This document shows, piece after piece, positions 9,061 to 17,916 of a stretch of DNA of 61,988 nt. Position numbers and translations under genes: made by a program. Every line of letters starts with the position of its first letter. Positions within the stretch are counted from its first letter, which is position 1. Location: NCBI GenBank assembly GCA_001003475.1, contig LCPF01000002.1, positions 2,190 through 64,177 of the forward strand, in the 5' to 3' direction. This DNA comes from Candidatus Jorgensenbacteria bacterium GW2011_GWA1_48_11. GTDB lineage: Bacteria > Patescibacteriota > Minisyncoccia > UBA6257 > GWB1-50-10. Under the pieces are notes generated by a model. That model saw only the letters and a program-made list of their open reading frames with translations, was not told the origin of the DNA and did no database searches.

Positions 9061-9792
9061 ATGGGTTTAGGCAGGATATTCCTCTCGGCCTTGGCGATAA
9101 TTTTAGGCGTTGCGACAAGCGTCTACTTTTTCATTTCCTGGTGGCGGCACCGCGATAAAAAAAAGCCGCTGGCCCTTCTCTACTGGGCCATAGCGTTGTT
9201 TTTGATGTACTGGTTTCAGGCGCCGGCCATCTTCGTTAGTTTCGGCAAATCCATTACCGTCACGGATTTCAATTTCTTCTTTGCCCTAACTCTCCCCATA
9301 ACTTTTTTAGCGCTAATACTCGTTTACTCGGGGCTTATTCGGCTAGCCGGTATTAATTTGAACCAAAAATACAAAATATTGTTCGCCGTCTGGTTTCTTA
9401 TCGCGGTATTGTTCTTCGGCTACCACTTTTTTATTAAAGGCGGGATCATCAAAGATTATTTATTGCCTATCGCCGGCAACGTCGCTTTCTACGTTCCCAT
9501 CCGCATATTGATTATTGTTACGGTCCTGAAACTGTTTTGCCGGCCGGGATTAATGAATGTTTACGGGATTCTCGGCGTCGCGGGCATTGTTACGGAAGCC
9601 GTTTTGGGCCTGATGCGCAATTTTTTCATACTAAAAACCGTCATGGTTTATCCGCCCAGTTTTTGGTATTTGGCGATATTGGATTCGCCGTTTTTCCTGG
9701 TTGCGCAGACCGCAAGCGTCCTGCTTTTTGTCTTCGGATTTTTCTTCCTGCATCTTGCCCAGCACGGCTCGCGTCGGGAGTTGGGCCAATAG
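9061..9792 (+). CDS. Seven-helix membrane protein of unknown function
   Basis: A 243-residue, very hydrophobic protein with about seven predicted membrane helices, starting with LGRIFLSALAIILGVATSVYFF and followed by the basic loop WWRHRDKKKP. The arrangement resembles the 7-helix N-terminal sensor modules found on some signalling proteins, but no kinase or cyclase domain follows. A TAAAAT hexamer lies nine bases before the ATG. The family is not recognised. Confidence 0.65.
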   Translation: MGLGRIFLSALAIILGVATSVYFFISWWRHRDKKKPLALLYWAIALFLMYWFQAPAIFVSFGKSITVTDFNFFFALTLPITFLALILVYSGLIRLAGINLNQKYKILFAVWFLIAVLFFGYHFFIKGGIIKDYLLPIAGNVAFYVPIRILIIVTVLKLFCRPGLMNVYGILGVAGIVTEAVLGLMRNFFILKTVMVYPPSFWYLAILDSPFFLVAQTASVLLFVFGFFFLHLAQHGSRRELGQ

Positions 9793-9814
9793 ACGGCGGA
9801 GCCATTTTATCTTT

Positions 9815-10054
9815 TTACTTTTTGAGTTTTCGCCCGCGGAGATAGGCGATTAGAAGCCATATAAAGAGCGAGATCAGGCATAGAATTCCGAAAACAACCA
9901 CGTAAATAAGAACGACTGCCGGCATGACGATTATGCCGCCCAAGCCCGCTTCGCTTGTCGGGGATGACAGGCGATAAAAAGCATAGACGGCAATGCCGGC
10001 CGAACCGATGATAAAAACCGCAGCGTGATAAATGAAAATTTTAAGTTTTTTCAT
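9815..10054 (-). CDS. Small two-helix membrane protein
   Basis: A 79-residue protein with two membrane segments (about residues 7-27 and 42-70) and a basic C-terminus RGRKLKK. It lies 28 bases downstream of the 142-residue membrane gene on the same strand, so the two may form one transcript. No known family is recognised. Confidence 0.5.
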   Translation of the reverse strand: MKKLKIFIYHAAVFIIGSAGIAVYAFYRLSSPTSEAGLGGIIVMPAVVLIYVVVFGILCLISLFIWLLIAYLRGRKLKK

Positions 10055-10082
10055 TTGTCCATTCTGGTTATTGGTCCGCCCT

Positions 10083-10511
10083 CTAGCTGGCGAAGAATAT
10101 TATAAGCGAGATGGCGGCTAAGGCGATGTAAGGGACGACAAGATGGAGCGTGGACATGTGGCGAAAAGCGTCTTTGAGGTCGTGGATCGGCAGTTTGGGA
10201 GCGATATCGTTTTCATTGAGCGCCTTATTGAGGAAGACTTTTTCGAGCATTTTTGAAACTTCTTCGCGCCTTTTCCGGTAGTTCATCCGGAAGGTTTTAT
10301 TAATGCCGTCGAAGAACCAGAAGACGACCATAATGACGGCGCTAAGGAGAAAAACCTCCTTGTTTTTTGACTGGAGCGCCCAGCCCGAACTGGCGACCCA
10401 AAGGGTAACGGCCCAGGTTTTTATCGTCGTCGACATCTGGTCGTACTTATCGACTTCTTGCTGGGTGAGTATGAGCTCGGTTTTGAGTATTTCGAATCGG
10501 TGCTGTTCCAT
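10083..10511 (-). CDS. Two-helix membrane protein of unknown function
   Basis: A 142-residue protein with an amphipathic N-terminus (MEQHRFEILKTELILTQQEV), a central hydrophobic pair at about residues 33-70 (WAVTLWVASSGWALQS, then FLLSAVIMVVFWFFDGI) and a C-terminal helix (LVVPYIALAAISLIIFF). A TAGAAT hexamer ends six bases before the ATG, supporting the start and a leaderless transcript. Function unknown. Confidence 0.6.
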   Translation of the reverse strand: MEQHRFEILKTELILTQQEVDKYDQMSTTIKTWAVTLWVASSGWALQSKNKEVFLLSAVIMVVFWFFDGINKTFRMNYRKRREEVSKMLEKVFLNKALNENDIAPKLPIHDLKDAFRHMSTLHLVVPYIALAAISLIIFFAS

Positions 10512-10539
10512 ACGTTTATTCTAGCACTTCGGTTCCCTG

Positions 10540-10555
10540 CCTGCCGGCCGGCAGG
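10540..10555. repeat. GC-rich perfect palindrome
   Basis: The 16-base palindrome CCTGCCGGCCGGCAGG sits just upstream of the 142-residue membrane gene on the minus strand. It resembles small REP-like palindromes; related GC-rich hairpins occur near 32,120 and 40,053. Confidence 0.6.
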
Positions 10556-10640
10556 GAATCCCGGACAGATAAGGCGTTCCATTGACCTCCCCGGCCTTGG
10601 CACGTTGCTTTAGGCATTAATGCTTTGATAACATTAATCA

Positions 10641-12479
10641 ATGTGCGGCATAGTAGGTTATGCGGGTAAGGAAAAAACAGTCCCCACCTTGATTGATGGC
10701 TTGAAGCGGCTGGAATATCGCGGCTATGATTCCGCCGGTATTGCGGTTATTTCGGAAAACAACCTGGTGGTTAAAAAAGCCGCCGGGAAAGTGAGCGATT
10801 TGGAAGCCATGACCCGGAATTTGACCGGTATCAAGAGCGCCGTTGGGATCGCTCATACGCGCTGGGCAACGCACGGGGAGCCGAACGAGGTCAACGCCCA
10901 TCCTCACGTTGATTGTACGGGCCGGATCGGGATCGTGCACAACGGCATAATCGAGAATTATAAGGCCCTAAAAACTTATCTTGAAGACCGCGGGCATCGG
11001 TTTGTTTCAAAGACCGACACGGAAGTCATTGCCCATTTGATCGAGGAATTTATGAAGAAAGAAGGGGCGACGTTCATGGACGCTTTCATCGAGACCGCCC
11101 AGGCCATCAAGGGAAGTTACGCCATTGCGGCGGTTTCTCTTTCCGATCCCGGCACCATATACGCCACGCATCTCTCAAGCCCCCTCGTCATCGGGCAGGG
11201 CAACGGCGAGAATTTCATCGCTTCGGACGCCTCGCCTTTTTTGGGCAGGGCGAGCAAAATAATTTACCTTCCGGAAAACGAGATCGCGGTCGTGGCCGCG
11301 GCCGGAATAAAAACGTTCGATTTGGATAAGCGCAAGAAAGACCCGGTATTCGAAAAATTCGAAGGAACGCTCGAGAGCATTCAGAAAGGCAATTTTCCGC
11401 ATTTCATGCTGAAGGAAATATACGAACAGCCCGAAAGAATAGAAGATGCCTTTCGGGGGCGATTGCTTCTTCAGGAAGGCAACGCTTTTTTGGGCGGCCT
11501 TTCGCCGGTGTGGGATAAGCTCCTTAAAGCGAAGCGTTTCGTCATAAGCGCCTGCGGTACTTCCTGGCATGCGGCGCTCGTGGGGAAATATATGTTCGAA
11601 GAGATCGCGCGGGTGCCGACCGAGGTCGATTACGCTTCCGAGCTGCGCTATCGAAATCCCATCCTCGGCCCGGACGACGTCGTTTTCGTGATAAGTCAGA
11701 GCGGCGAGACGGCGGATACGCTCGCGACTCTCCGCGAGGCAAAAAAGAGGGGAGCGACAGTGCTCGGTATTGTGAACGTGGTGGGGAGCACGATCGCCCG
11801 CGAAGCCGGGGTCGGGGTCTATATTCATGCCGGGCCGGAGATCGGGGTAGCCTCCACCAAAACTTTCACTTCCCAGCTGGCGGTACTCACGCTCATCACC
11901 CTCGCCATTGGCCGCGGGAAGGGAATGTCCAAAGAAAAAGGTAAGTTCATTGCGTCCGAAATCAATTCGCTTCCCGAAAAAGCAAGGCGGGCGCTCGGCA
12001 CCGAGAATCTCGTGAGGGAAATCGCCCGCACGTTCAAAGACAGTAGAAATTTCCTGTATCTCGGCCGGGGAGCTAATTTTCCGACCGCCTTGGAGGGCGC
12101 TTTGAAACTGAAGGAAATTTCTTATATCCACGCGGAAGGGTATCCCGTCGCCGAAATGAAGCACGGTCCCATTGCGCTCATTGACGAAAACATGCCGGTT
12201 GTCTTCGTAGTTCCCAAGGACGGAATCTACGAGAAAGTTTTGAGCAATATGGAAGAGGTGAAGGCGCGGAAGGGGAGGATAATCGCTATTGCCAATGAAG
12301 ACGACGAGTACATTGATTCGCTCGCGGATTTCGTGATCCGGGTGCCGAGGACGCTGGGCTGGCTCGGCCCCATCGTGAACGTCATTCCTCTCCAGCTTCT
12401 GGCTTACCACATCGCCTTGGAGCTTGGCCGCCTGATTGACCAGCCCCGCAATTTGGCGAAATCGGTGACAGTAGAATAA
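10641..12479 (+). CDS. glmS: Glutamine-fructose-6-phosphate aminotransferase (isomerizing)
   Basis: A full-length 612-residue enzyme that makes glucosamine-6-phosphate, the entry step to UDP-GlcNAc and peptidoglycan. The N-terminal glutaminase begins MCGIVGYAG with catalytic Cys2 (residues 2-~230), and contains HTRWATHGEPNEVNAHPH. Two SIS sugar-isomerase domains follow: SACGTSWHAALVGK and SQSGETADTLATL, then LGRGANFPTALEGALKLKE. The C-terminus ends LAKSVTVE as in the family. A TAACAT hexamer lies six bases before the ATG, suggesting a leaderless mRNA. No glmS ribozyme-like structure fits in the short upstream gap. Confidence 0.95.
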   Translation: MCGIVGYAGKEKTVPTLIDGLKRLEYRGYDSAGIAVISENNLVVKKAAGKVSDLEAMTRNLTGIKSAVGIAHTRWATHGEPNEVNAHPHVDCTGRIGIVHNGIIENYKALKTYLEDRGHRFVSKTDTEVIAHLIEEFMKKEGATFMDAFIETAQAIKGSYAIAAVSLSDPGTIYATHLSSPLVIGQGNGENFIASDASPFLGRASKIIYLPENEIAVVAAAGIKTFDLDKRKKDPVFEKFEGTLESIQKGNFPHFMLKEIYEQPERIEDAFRGRLLLQEGNAFLGGLSPVWDKLLKAKRFVISACGTSWHAALVGKYMFEEIARVPTEVDYASELRYRNPILGPDDVVFVISQSGETADTLATLREAKKRGATVLGIVNVVGSTIAREAGVGVYIHAGPEIGVASTKTFTSQLAVLTLITLAIGRGKGMSKEKGKFIASEINSLPEKARRALGTENLVREIARTFKDSRNFLYLGRGANFPTALEGALKLKEISYIHAEGYPVAEMKHGPIALIDENMPVVFVVPKDGIYEKVLSNMEEVKARKGRIIAIANEDDEYIDSLADFVIRVPRTLGWLGPIVNVIPLQLLAYHIALELGRLIDQPRNLAKSVTVE

Positions 12480-12509
12480 GGATCAAAAAATTGCGATGGC
12501 GGACGGCTT

Positions 12510-13328
12510 TTAAAAAAGCGTTGATGGTTCTGTCTTTGCGTATGTCGGCCGCTCGGCAACCTCGGCGGTTTTATCCAGAATAACGCCATACGGCCCGTGG
12601 TCCGACCCCAATGTCTCTCTTTGCGTGAAAGCGTCTTCAATGAGAGGTCCAAGCGATTTAGTCACGAATAAATAATCTATCCTCCAGCCGATATCCCGCT
12701 CGCGCAGATCTCTCATGTAGGGCCACCAGGTATACGTTTTCTTTTCGGGGTATTTATGTCTGAATGTGTCGATATATCCCAAGCTCAAAAGCGTCGAAAT
12801 CTGCTTTCTTTCCTCCGGCGTAAACATCGTATTATTTTCATTCTGCTTCGGGTAATAGAGATCGAGTTCTGTGTGGGCGATGTTGAAATCCCCGGCGAGG
12901 ATCGTGTTTTTATCCGCAAGTGATTTGAAAATCGGGAAAAGTTTTTTGTAAACTTCCAATTTATACTTCATGTCGGTTTTGTCCCTGCCGCCATTCGGAA
13001 TATAAAAGTTGAACAAAATAAAATCCTTGAAATTCAATTTAAGGCAGCGTCCTTCGTCATCGAATCGTTCGATCCCCAGTTTCGTTTCCACTGAGACGGG
13101 TTTTATTTTCGTATAGACCGCCACCCCCGAATGCCCTTTCTTCAAAGATGATGAGTTGAAATAGGCGTAGTAGCCGTCAATCCGGGAGAACTCCTCGGAT
13201 AATTCTTTGGCATCCGCTTTTATTTCCTGAATGCAGACTATGTCGGGGTCGTTCACGGCAAGCCAATCACGAAATGTGGTTCTAAAAACAGATCGGATTC
13301 CATTCACGTTCCACGTGAAAATTTTCAT
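12510..13328 (-). CDS. xth: Exodeoxyribonuclease III / AP endonuclease
   Basis: A 272-residue member of the ExoIII/APE family of base-excision repair enzymes. Visible motifs are TWNVNGIRS (Asn), QEIKAD (metal-binding Glu), AGDFNIAHTELDLYYPKQNE (catalytic Asp and Asn), WRIDYLFVTKSL and the final SDHGPYGVIL (Asp-His pair). The length matches ExoIII. It is convergent with glmS. A TAAAAT hexamer ends six bases before the ATG, so the mRNA is predicted to be leaderless. Confidence 0.92.
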   Translation of the reverse strand: MKIFTWNVNGIRSVFRTTFRDWLAVNDPDIVCIQEIKADAKELSEEFSRIDGYYAYFNSSSLKKGHSGVAVYTKIKPVSVETKLGIERFDDEGRCLKLNFKDFILFNFYIPNGGRDKTDMKYKLEVYKKLFPIFKSLADKNTILAGDFNIAHTELDLYYPKQNENNTMFTPEERKQISTLLSLGYIDTFRHKYPEKKTYTWWPYMRDLRERDIGWRIDYLFVTKSLGPLIEDAFTQRETLGSDHGPYGVILDKTAEVAERPTYAKTEPSTLF

Positions 13329-13478
13329 AGAATGATTTTATTGGTCGGTTTGAATTCCAGGTTAGTCAGTTTCTTCTCTATTTCCTGGAAAGATTGCGTA
13401 TGGCCACCTTAAGCTTAAAAAGCATCTTTTGCCATAATAGCCGGAGTATATATCTGTATTTTTTAAAATCCCCGAGTC

Positions 13479-15224
13479 TCATAGATATTCTGCCTTATAG
13501 CAGTCTAGGCAGTAAATAATTTCCGGTTTCTTTGGAGAGAATGTCGTTTCAAACTCATTGGGGCAGGGCGTGTCTTTGTGGAAATGATTCTTTTGATTGC
13601 ACATACAGTTTCGATGCCATAACGTGAAGTTATTGCGCCATTTACGGCGCTCCGCGTTCCGGCAGTTCGGGCAGATGCGAGGTAATGCAATATTCATCCT
13701 TCGGTAGAAATTCAGTTCGTTCGGGGTGATGCGGAAAGCAGTCGTGCATTGTTCGTTGCAGGTGCCGCTATGCTCACAGCCGATTACTTCCTCCGTAATT
13801 GAATTTTTAGCGTCGCTTATGTGATCCGGCAGGTCTTTAGGCAGGATGGTTATTTGGTATTGCCGTTTTTGCGGTTCCCGCCACTGCCACCCCTCGGTCA
13901 ACACCTCTTCTTTTGTTTTCGGATACAAAGAGAATGCGAAAGACTCGTTATACGCGTATGCGGAAAGATCTGGCGGAAAAAACTCTCCGAAGTTATAAAT
14001 CCTTCCTCTCGTGTCGGTATAAGGCATCTCGTTCATGTGCCGCTTGATTTTGGAAATCAGCGTTTCGTATTCTTCCTTCGCATATTGTTTATTCAAAACG
14101 CAGTACTGCTTGTTTTTCAAGGAAATGCATCCAAACAAATATGAAGAATTGTTGGCCCAATCCGAATACCAGGTTTCGCGGCAATTATTGCCTCCCACAG
14201 AAAAGAAGCATCGGATAGCGTGGCCGATAACGCCGTAAATTTCATAAAGAAGTTCCGACGAATCTCCGCCAGCGCTTACGTCCCAGCTATCTTTGAGATT
14301 CAAACCGCCGGAATAAATATATTTGCAATGCTGTACTCCATCGAGGGTTGAAAAACAGACCTTACAATCTTTAGTATCCCGTATGATGTCCCCGGTCACG
14401 TTTTGGCTGTTAACCACATGGGCGAACCTATGCGGCAGCGAAAGATAGAGCGAGTGGAATTTTTCTTTCGCTTCCTGCAACTTTGCGTAGCTGCCCAAAT
14501 CCCAGTATTTTACCCGCTCAAAATATTTTTCTTTTGGAAGCTTCTCGTTCCAAAGACAATATTTTTGCTTTCTTAGGTTGATGCAACCAAAACAGTCCGA
14601 ACAACCCATGCAGTCGTAAATAAACGAGGAATCCAAACAATCATCGGAAAAATATCCCGACCGCACTTTATAAAGGCGGTCGCAATGAAGCGAATCGTAA
14701 ACTTGTTCGGAGTTATCTACTGTGTAGCAGTCATAAGAGTCTTTGGAAAAGAGCAGGCTATGGCAGTTTTCTGCGTTTTCGGAAAAATAGCTCCAAAATA
14801 CGTAGTAGCAGTTCTTGACGCTCTCGCAGGATTGGGTAAATTCGCTGTTCACGAGATTGTTTCCCGTGAGTGCTGGTCGCGGCACGGCTTCCATTAACTC
14901 GCGATATTGCAGGAAGAACGGCTTATTAAAGTCGTAGGCTCGTCCGTACGTGAGCGGATCCCACTTATCAGATTTGTAACATTCCCGGCAATAAACTATA
15001 AATGGTCCATCGGGAGCGTGAATGGTAATGATAGCTTTGCCGCACAGCTTGCATGTGTCCTTATAGAGCGCTCTTTCTTCTCTCCATAACATCCGCCGCA
15101 GGTTGCGGCAATCCGGGCACCAAGTCGGGGGAGGAACTTGTATTTTTGAGTAGAAATCAAAGTCCTCCGAATCGATTCCGAATTGATTTTTGCAATTCTG
15201 GCAGACTCTTGTTTCTGGACTCAT
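13479..15224 (-). CDS. Large Cys-rich zinc-ribbon repeat protein, paralogue 1
   Basis: A 581-residue protein with very many cysteines, one of four paralogues in this window. It begins with a zinc ribbon (CQNC, then FGIDSEDFDFYSKI, PPPTWCPDC, CKLC, YCREC). The middle carries Cys/Asn/Tyr-rich ladder repeats and two copies of a module reading FGCxxLRNKxYxxxN...EEY (about residues 205-235 and 355-385). The C-terminal ~100 residues repeat the N-terminal ribbon (CNEQC, FRITPNELNFYRRM, LPRICPNCR, CMC, YCLDC). No signal peptide or membrane helix is visible, so it is probably cytoplasmic. A TAAAAT hexamer ends six bases before the ATG. Function unknown; zinc binding is inferred from the CxxC pairs. 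Confidence 0.85.
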   Translation of the reverse strand: MSPETRVCQNCKNQFGIDSEDFDFYSKIQVPPPTWCPDCRNLRRMLWREERALYKDTCKLCGKAIITIHAPDGPFIVYCRECYKSDKWDPLTYGRAYDFNKPFFLQYRELMEAVPRPALTGNNLVNSEFTQSCESVKNCYYVFWSYFSENAENCHSLLFSKDSYDCYTVDNSEQVYDSLHCDRLYKVRSGYFSDDCLDSSFIYDCMGCSDCFGCINLRKQKYCLWNEKLPKEKYFERVKYWDLGSYAKLQEAKEKFHSLYLSLPHRFAHVVNSQNVTGDIIRDTKDCKVCFSTLDGVQHCKYIYSGGLNLKDSWDVSAGGDSSELLYEIYGVIGHAIRCFFSVGGNNCRETWYSDWANNSSYLFGCISLKNKQYCVLNKQYAKEEYETLISKIKRHMNEMPYTDTRGRIYNFGEFFPPDLSAYAYNESFAFSLYPKTKEEVLTEGWQWREPQKRQYQITILPKDLPDHISDAKNSITEEVIGCEHSGTCNEQCTTAFRITPNELNFYRRMNIALPRICPNCRNAERRKWRNNFTLWHRNCMCNQKNHFHKDTPCPNEFETTFSPKKPEIIYCLDCYKAEYL

Positions 15225-15256
15225 TTCTTGATTTTACTACAAAACTTTAATGTTGG

Positions 15257-15988
15257 TTATGTTTCTATAATTGCAGTAATGGGTAGATGATCGGAAGCCT
15301 TCGAGTTGATGGCTTCAAATGACCGTGGTTTTAAATCTTTAGTTGTAAAAATATAATCGAATTTGTATTGTACGCTCGATGGCAAACAAATATCGCAACC
15401 ATCGGAATAGACGCCCCAGGTAGGCGTGGTAATGTCTTTTTCGGCGTCCTCGAGGACGTCTTTTATTTTTTCAACCGCATACGTTCCCGGAACGCCGTTG
15501 AAGTCGCCCATGACAATCGTTTTCTCGGAGGGCAGGACCTTTAAAAGGTTGTTTATTTGTTCTTTTTGGAGGATTTGGCTTTCGGGAGTGGCATTCCGAA
15601 CATGGCAATGCCTCAGATGAATGCTAAAGGCGTGTAAAACCGAATTTCCGATTTGTATATCTGCCTGGACGGCGGTACGTCGTGTAAGTTGGTGAATATC
15701 GCTTTTGATGATTTTATGCCTGGAAAGAATTGCGTTCCCGAACATGACGGTTTCTTCTTTTTCGCGTATAGGGCCAGTAAACTTCGAAGAAACCTTCATG
15801 CTTAGGTTGTAGATCGGCGGTTCGTATCCCAGCGTATGGGCGATGGTCAGCGCCGTATTGCCTTCAGTTCCGTCTTTGATGACTTCTTGTAAAGCAATGA
15901 TGTCCGCCTCCGCATTCTTCAAGAGAGCCAGTACGCTTTCCATGTGTCGGCCGCCCCACACGTTCCAAGAAAGAATTTTAAGTTTCAT
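15257..15988 (-). CDS. Endonuclease/exonuclease/phosphatase fold protein
   Basis: About 243 residues from the chosen ATG, beginning MKLKILSWNVWGGRHMESVL. It has the fold's key motifs: SWNVWGG (Asn), ALQEVIKDG (Glu), VMGDFNGVPGTYA (Asp/Asn) and ASDHLPITAIIET (Asp-His). It is related to xth nearby but lacks the AP-endonuclease YPK signature, so the substrate (DNA, phosphoinositide or other phosphodiester) is open. The start at 15,988 is preferred over an upstream in-frame start because the preceding gene ends at 15,990 and the family motif begins here. It follows two other minus-strand genes closely. Confidence 0.8.
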   Translation of the reverse strand: MKLKILSWNVWGGRHMESVLALLKNAEADIIALQEVIKDGTEGNTALTIAHTLGYEPPIYNLSMKVSSKFTGPIREKEETVMFGNAILSRHKIIKSDIHQLTRRTAVQADIQIGNSVLHAFSIHLRHCHVRNATPESQILQKEQINNLLKVLPSEKTIVMGDFNGVPGTYAVEKIKDVLEDAEKDITTPTWGVYSDGCDICLPSSVQYKFDYIFTTKDLKPRSFEAINSKASDHLPITAIIET

Positions 15989-15989
15989 G

Positions 15990-16379
15990 TTAGGGTTTAT
16001 TTTTCCAAAAGCGTATCCAGCCTGCATTTTTCCACAATTCCAGTTCCGGCGAGTAGGGGAGATTTTTTGGCAACTGGTTCAGGCAGTAGATTTTTATATT
16101 TTTTCGTAATGCCAGGTTGAGACCGATGGCGAAAGCTATTTCGGCAAAGACGCTGGGGCCGATGTAATTTTTTATCCCGCGCTTTTCGAGGTTGAGGACA
16201 AATACAATATCGCTTTCCGTTATCTTTTGGTAGTGACGCTTGTGGCCTTTCGCGTAATTCTTGAGAGTTTTAGGAAATTGGATCACGCGATAGCCTCGGC
16301 GTTCGAGTTTGGATTTCCAGGCGTTTATTTCCTCGGCCAAAGAAGCGCTGGCGCAAATCGTTATCTTTTTGCTAATCAT
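15990..16379 (-). CDS. Nucleoside 2-deoxyribosyltransferase-like protein
   Basis: A 129-residue protein with a Rossmann-like pattern: KKITICASASLAEEINAWK at the N-terminus, a long basic helix, then ESDIVFVLNLEKRGIKNYIG followed by FAEIAFAIGLN. The acidic D...E spacing resembles nucleoside deoxyribosyltransferase-like and LOG-like small proteins that hydrolyse or transfer nucleotide bases. The assignment is by pattern only. It lies just upstream of the endonuclease-fold gene with no gap, probably in one transcript. Confidence 0.5.
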   Translation of the reverse strand: MISKKITICASASLAEEINAWKSKLERRGYRVIQFPKTLKNYAKGHKRHYQKITESDIVFVLNLEKRGIKNYIGPSVFAEIAFAIGLNLALRKNIKIYCLNQLPKNLPYSPELELWKNAGWIRFWKNKP

Positions 16380-16418
16380 CTTATATTTGTTTTATATCGA
16401 TTCGTCCCAGACCGCTAT

Positions 16419-16988
16419 TTATTTTAGGAGGGCGTTTAAAAGCTCCGGAAATCTGTCCGTTTTCATGTCATCGAAGGTAAAATGGCCGCGGTTCGCGAAT
16501 TCTTTTATTTTTAAGTGTCCCTTGAGCGTGTTTTTCAATTTCTTGGCGCTTTCCACTATATCGCGATAATCGTTTTTGGAGACGAAGATCGTTAAACCGC
16601 CGGTTCTTTTGATCAAATCGGGGTCTATTCTGAAATTGAAAAAGCTCATTTTTGAAGTGCGGTCGGGGTCGATCCAGGGCGCAACAAGGGCTACTTTTCC
16701 GACTTTCGTCTTGTGTTCGCTAAGCCACCTTACGAGAAATCCCGCGCCGCAGCTGTGGCCTATAAGCATGGTGTTTTTGTCTATTTTGAATTGCTCGAAA
16801 ACCGATTGCCATTTTTCATAGTTCGGCTTGTACGGTTCCGGCAATTCCGGCGCTTGGGCAAGAATTCCTTTTAGGATGAGTTGTTTTTGCAGCCAGGGAA
16901 GCCAATGCTTGTTCGATTCAGCCGGCACCCTGGAACTGAAGTAGTCTTTTTTGGAAGGCTTCCCGTGGAGGATAATGGCGGTTTTCAT
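16419..16988 (-). CDS. Alpha/beta hydrolase (RBBP9/YdeN-like)
   Basis: About 189 residues from the ATG at 16,988 (MKTAIILHGKPSKKDYF). It has the HG oxyanion segment near the N-terminus, the nucleophile elbow IGHSCGAGFLVRW (Ser), an acidic ND-type loop (FVSKNDYRDIV) and a late histidine (ANRGHFTFDD), forming a plausible Ser-Asp-His triad. The small size fits RBBP9/YdeN-type serine hydrolases of unknown substrate. An in-frame TTG lies four codons upstream, but the ATG gives the natural start of the fold. A TATACT hexamer lies 14 bases before it. Confidence 0.75.
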   Translation of the reverse strand: MKTAIILHGKPSKKDYFSSRVPAESNKHWLPWLQKQLILKGILAQAPELPEPYKPNYEKWQSVFEQFKIDKNTMLIGHSCGAGFLVRWLSEHKTKVGKVALVAPWIDPDRTSKMSFFNFRIDPDLIKRTGGLTIFVSKNDYRDIVESAKKLKNTLKGHLKIKEFANRGHFTFDDMKTDRFPELLNALLK

Positions 16989-17045
16989 ATTTATTTTCAA
17001 TAAGTATAGCGGTTCTTTGGAGCGGTTTCTATCGAAGAAACGGCT

Positions 17046-17774
17046 CTATGGAATGCTGTCGATGTTCTTGCTGATGTTGGAAACCTTTCTTTTTTGGTGA
17101 AAATCGATGGCAAGAAGGATGATTATCCAGACGCCGATTATCACATAGAAAACGGCCCCGCCCGACGAGCCGGGACTGCCTGCGACCGCGAGCGCGTAAT
17201 CCTTGAAGAGATAGACGAGGATTCCGGCGATTGCGTCCCAGATTATCGTGGAAAAGAGAGCGGCGAAAAAGAAAGTTTTAAAAGCCATTCGCATGATTCC
17301 GGCGGCGGTGTCGGTAAGGGCGGCCGCGCTCGGGAGCCAGTAGCTAAGGAAAATAGCGAGAACACCCCGTTTCGTGACCTTTTCGCGCTCGTTCTCGATC
17401 GCTCCTTTGAGCCCGAACCGGACCAGCAACCGATACCAGCCGTATTTCCCAAGGGCATAGTTGATGAGATGTGCGATGAAGAGCCCGACAGTGGCGACAG
17501 ACACCACAATTGCCGCTTCAAACGGCGATTTTGTCAGGATGACGCTGAGGAAGATCACGAAGATGCCGGGGAAATATCCTCCCACGAGGAGCATGCCTTC
17601 GACGACAGCGCTTATGAGCAGGGCCGGGAGGCCGTAGCGCGCGAACCACTGCCTGGCGATTTCTTCAAGTTCATTTGTCGGCGGCAAATTGAAAACATCC
17701 CAAATTATCCAGAGGGACCACGAGAGCAATAAAAGCAGAAGCGGGACAGAGAGTAATTTAAGGTAATGTTTCAT
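17046..17774 (-). CDS. DedA/VTT family membrane protein
   Basis: A 242-residue integral membrane protein. After an N-terminal helix it has the VTT-like core: LISAVVEGMLLVGGYFPGIF, VATVGLFIAHLINYALGKYGWY, then LSYWLPSAAALTDTAAGIMRM and two C-terminal helices. It is a second DedA-like protein in the window, diverged from the one at 6.5 kb. A role in lipid scrambling or flipping is inferred from the family only. Confidence 0.7.
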   Translation of the reverse strand: MKHYLKLLSVPLLLLLLSWSLWIIWDVFNLPPTNELEEIARQWFARYGLPALLISAVVEGMLLVGGYFPGIFVIFLSVILTKSPFEAAIVVSVATVGLFIAHLINYALGKYGWYRLLVRFGLKGAIENEREKVTKRGVLAIFLSYWLPSAAALTDTAAGIMRMAFKTFFFAALFSTIIWDAIAGILVYLFKDYALAVAGSPGSSGGAVFYVIIGVWIIILLAIDFHQKRKVSNISKNIDSIP

Positions 17775-17803
17775 GGGCGAAGCCGAACGATGTTGTAACT
17801 TGT

Positions 17804-17852
17804 TGGGAGGGAAGGAATCGAACTTTCATTCACAGCTTCAAAGGCTGGTGTC
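17804..17852 (-). pseudogene. tRNA-like 3' fragment (Gln anticodon arm and T arm)
   Basis: On the minus strand this contains GACACCAGCCTTTG, identical to the anticodon arm of the intact tRNA-Gln nearby, then a weak T arm (GTTCGATTC loop, one stem mismatch) and CCTCCCA. No matching 5' acceptor strand or complete D arm is present; upstream bases belong to a hairpin repeat. I read it as a tRNA remnant or 3' half. Confidence 0.5.
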
Positions 17853-17875
17853 TCCCTAGGCATCGTTTTACGATG

Positions 17876-17911
17876 CCGGGACCCCGGTCATCTCAGTGAT
17901 GACTTAGGGGC
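17876..17911. repeat. Hairpin repeat, copy 1
   Basis: Begins CCGGGACCCCGGTC, then a small hairpin (ATC..GAT arms) and ends TTAGGGGC. It is a direct repeat of the element at 18,272; the arms of the inner hairpin differ between copies but still pair. A perfect 7-bp hairpin (GGCATCG, loop, CGATGCC) adjoins it at 17,859-17,877. Confidence 0.65.
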
Positions 17912-17916
17912 TATCC

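Noticed and set aside
11175-12410. 411-codon open frame opposite glmS
   Set aside because: A shadow frame of glmS; composition is unlike a real protein.
17804-17877. Second complete tRNA gene
   Set aside because: No 5' acceptor strand or D arm pairs with the visible 3' half.
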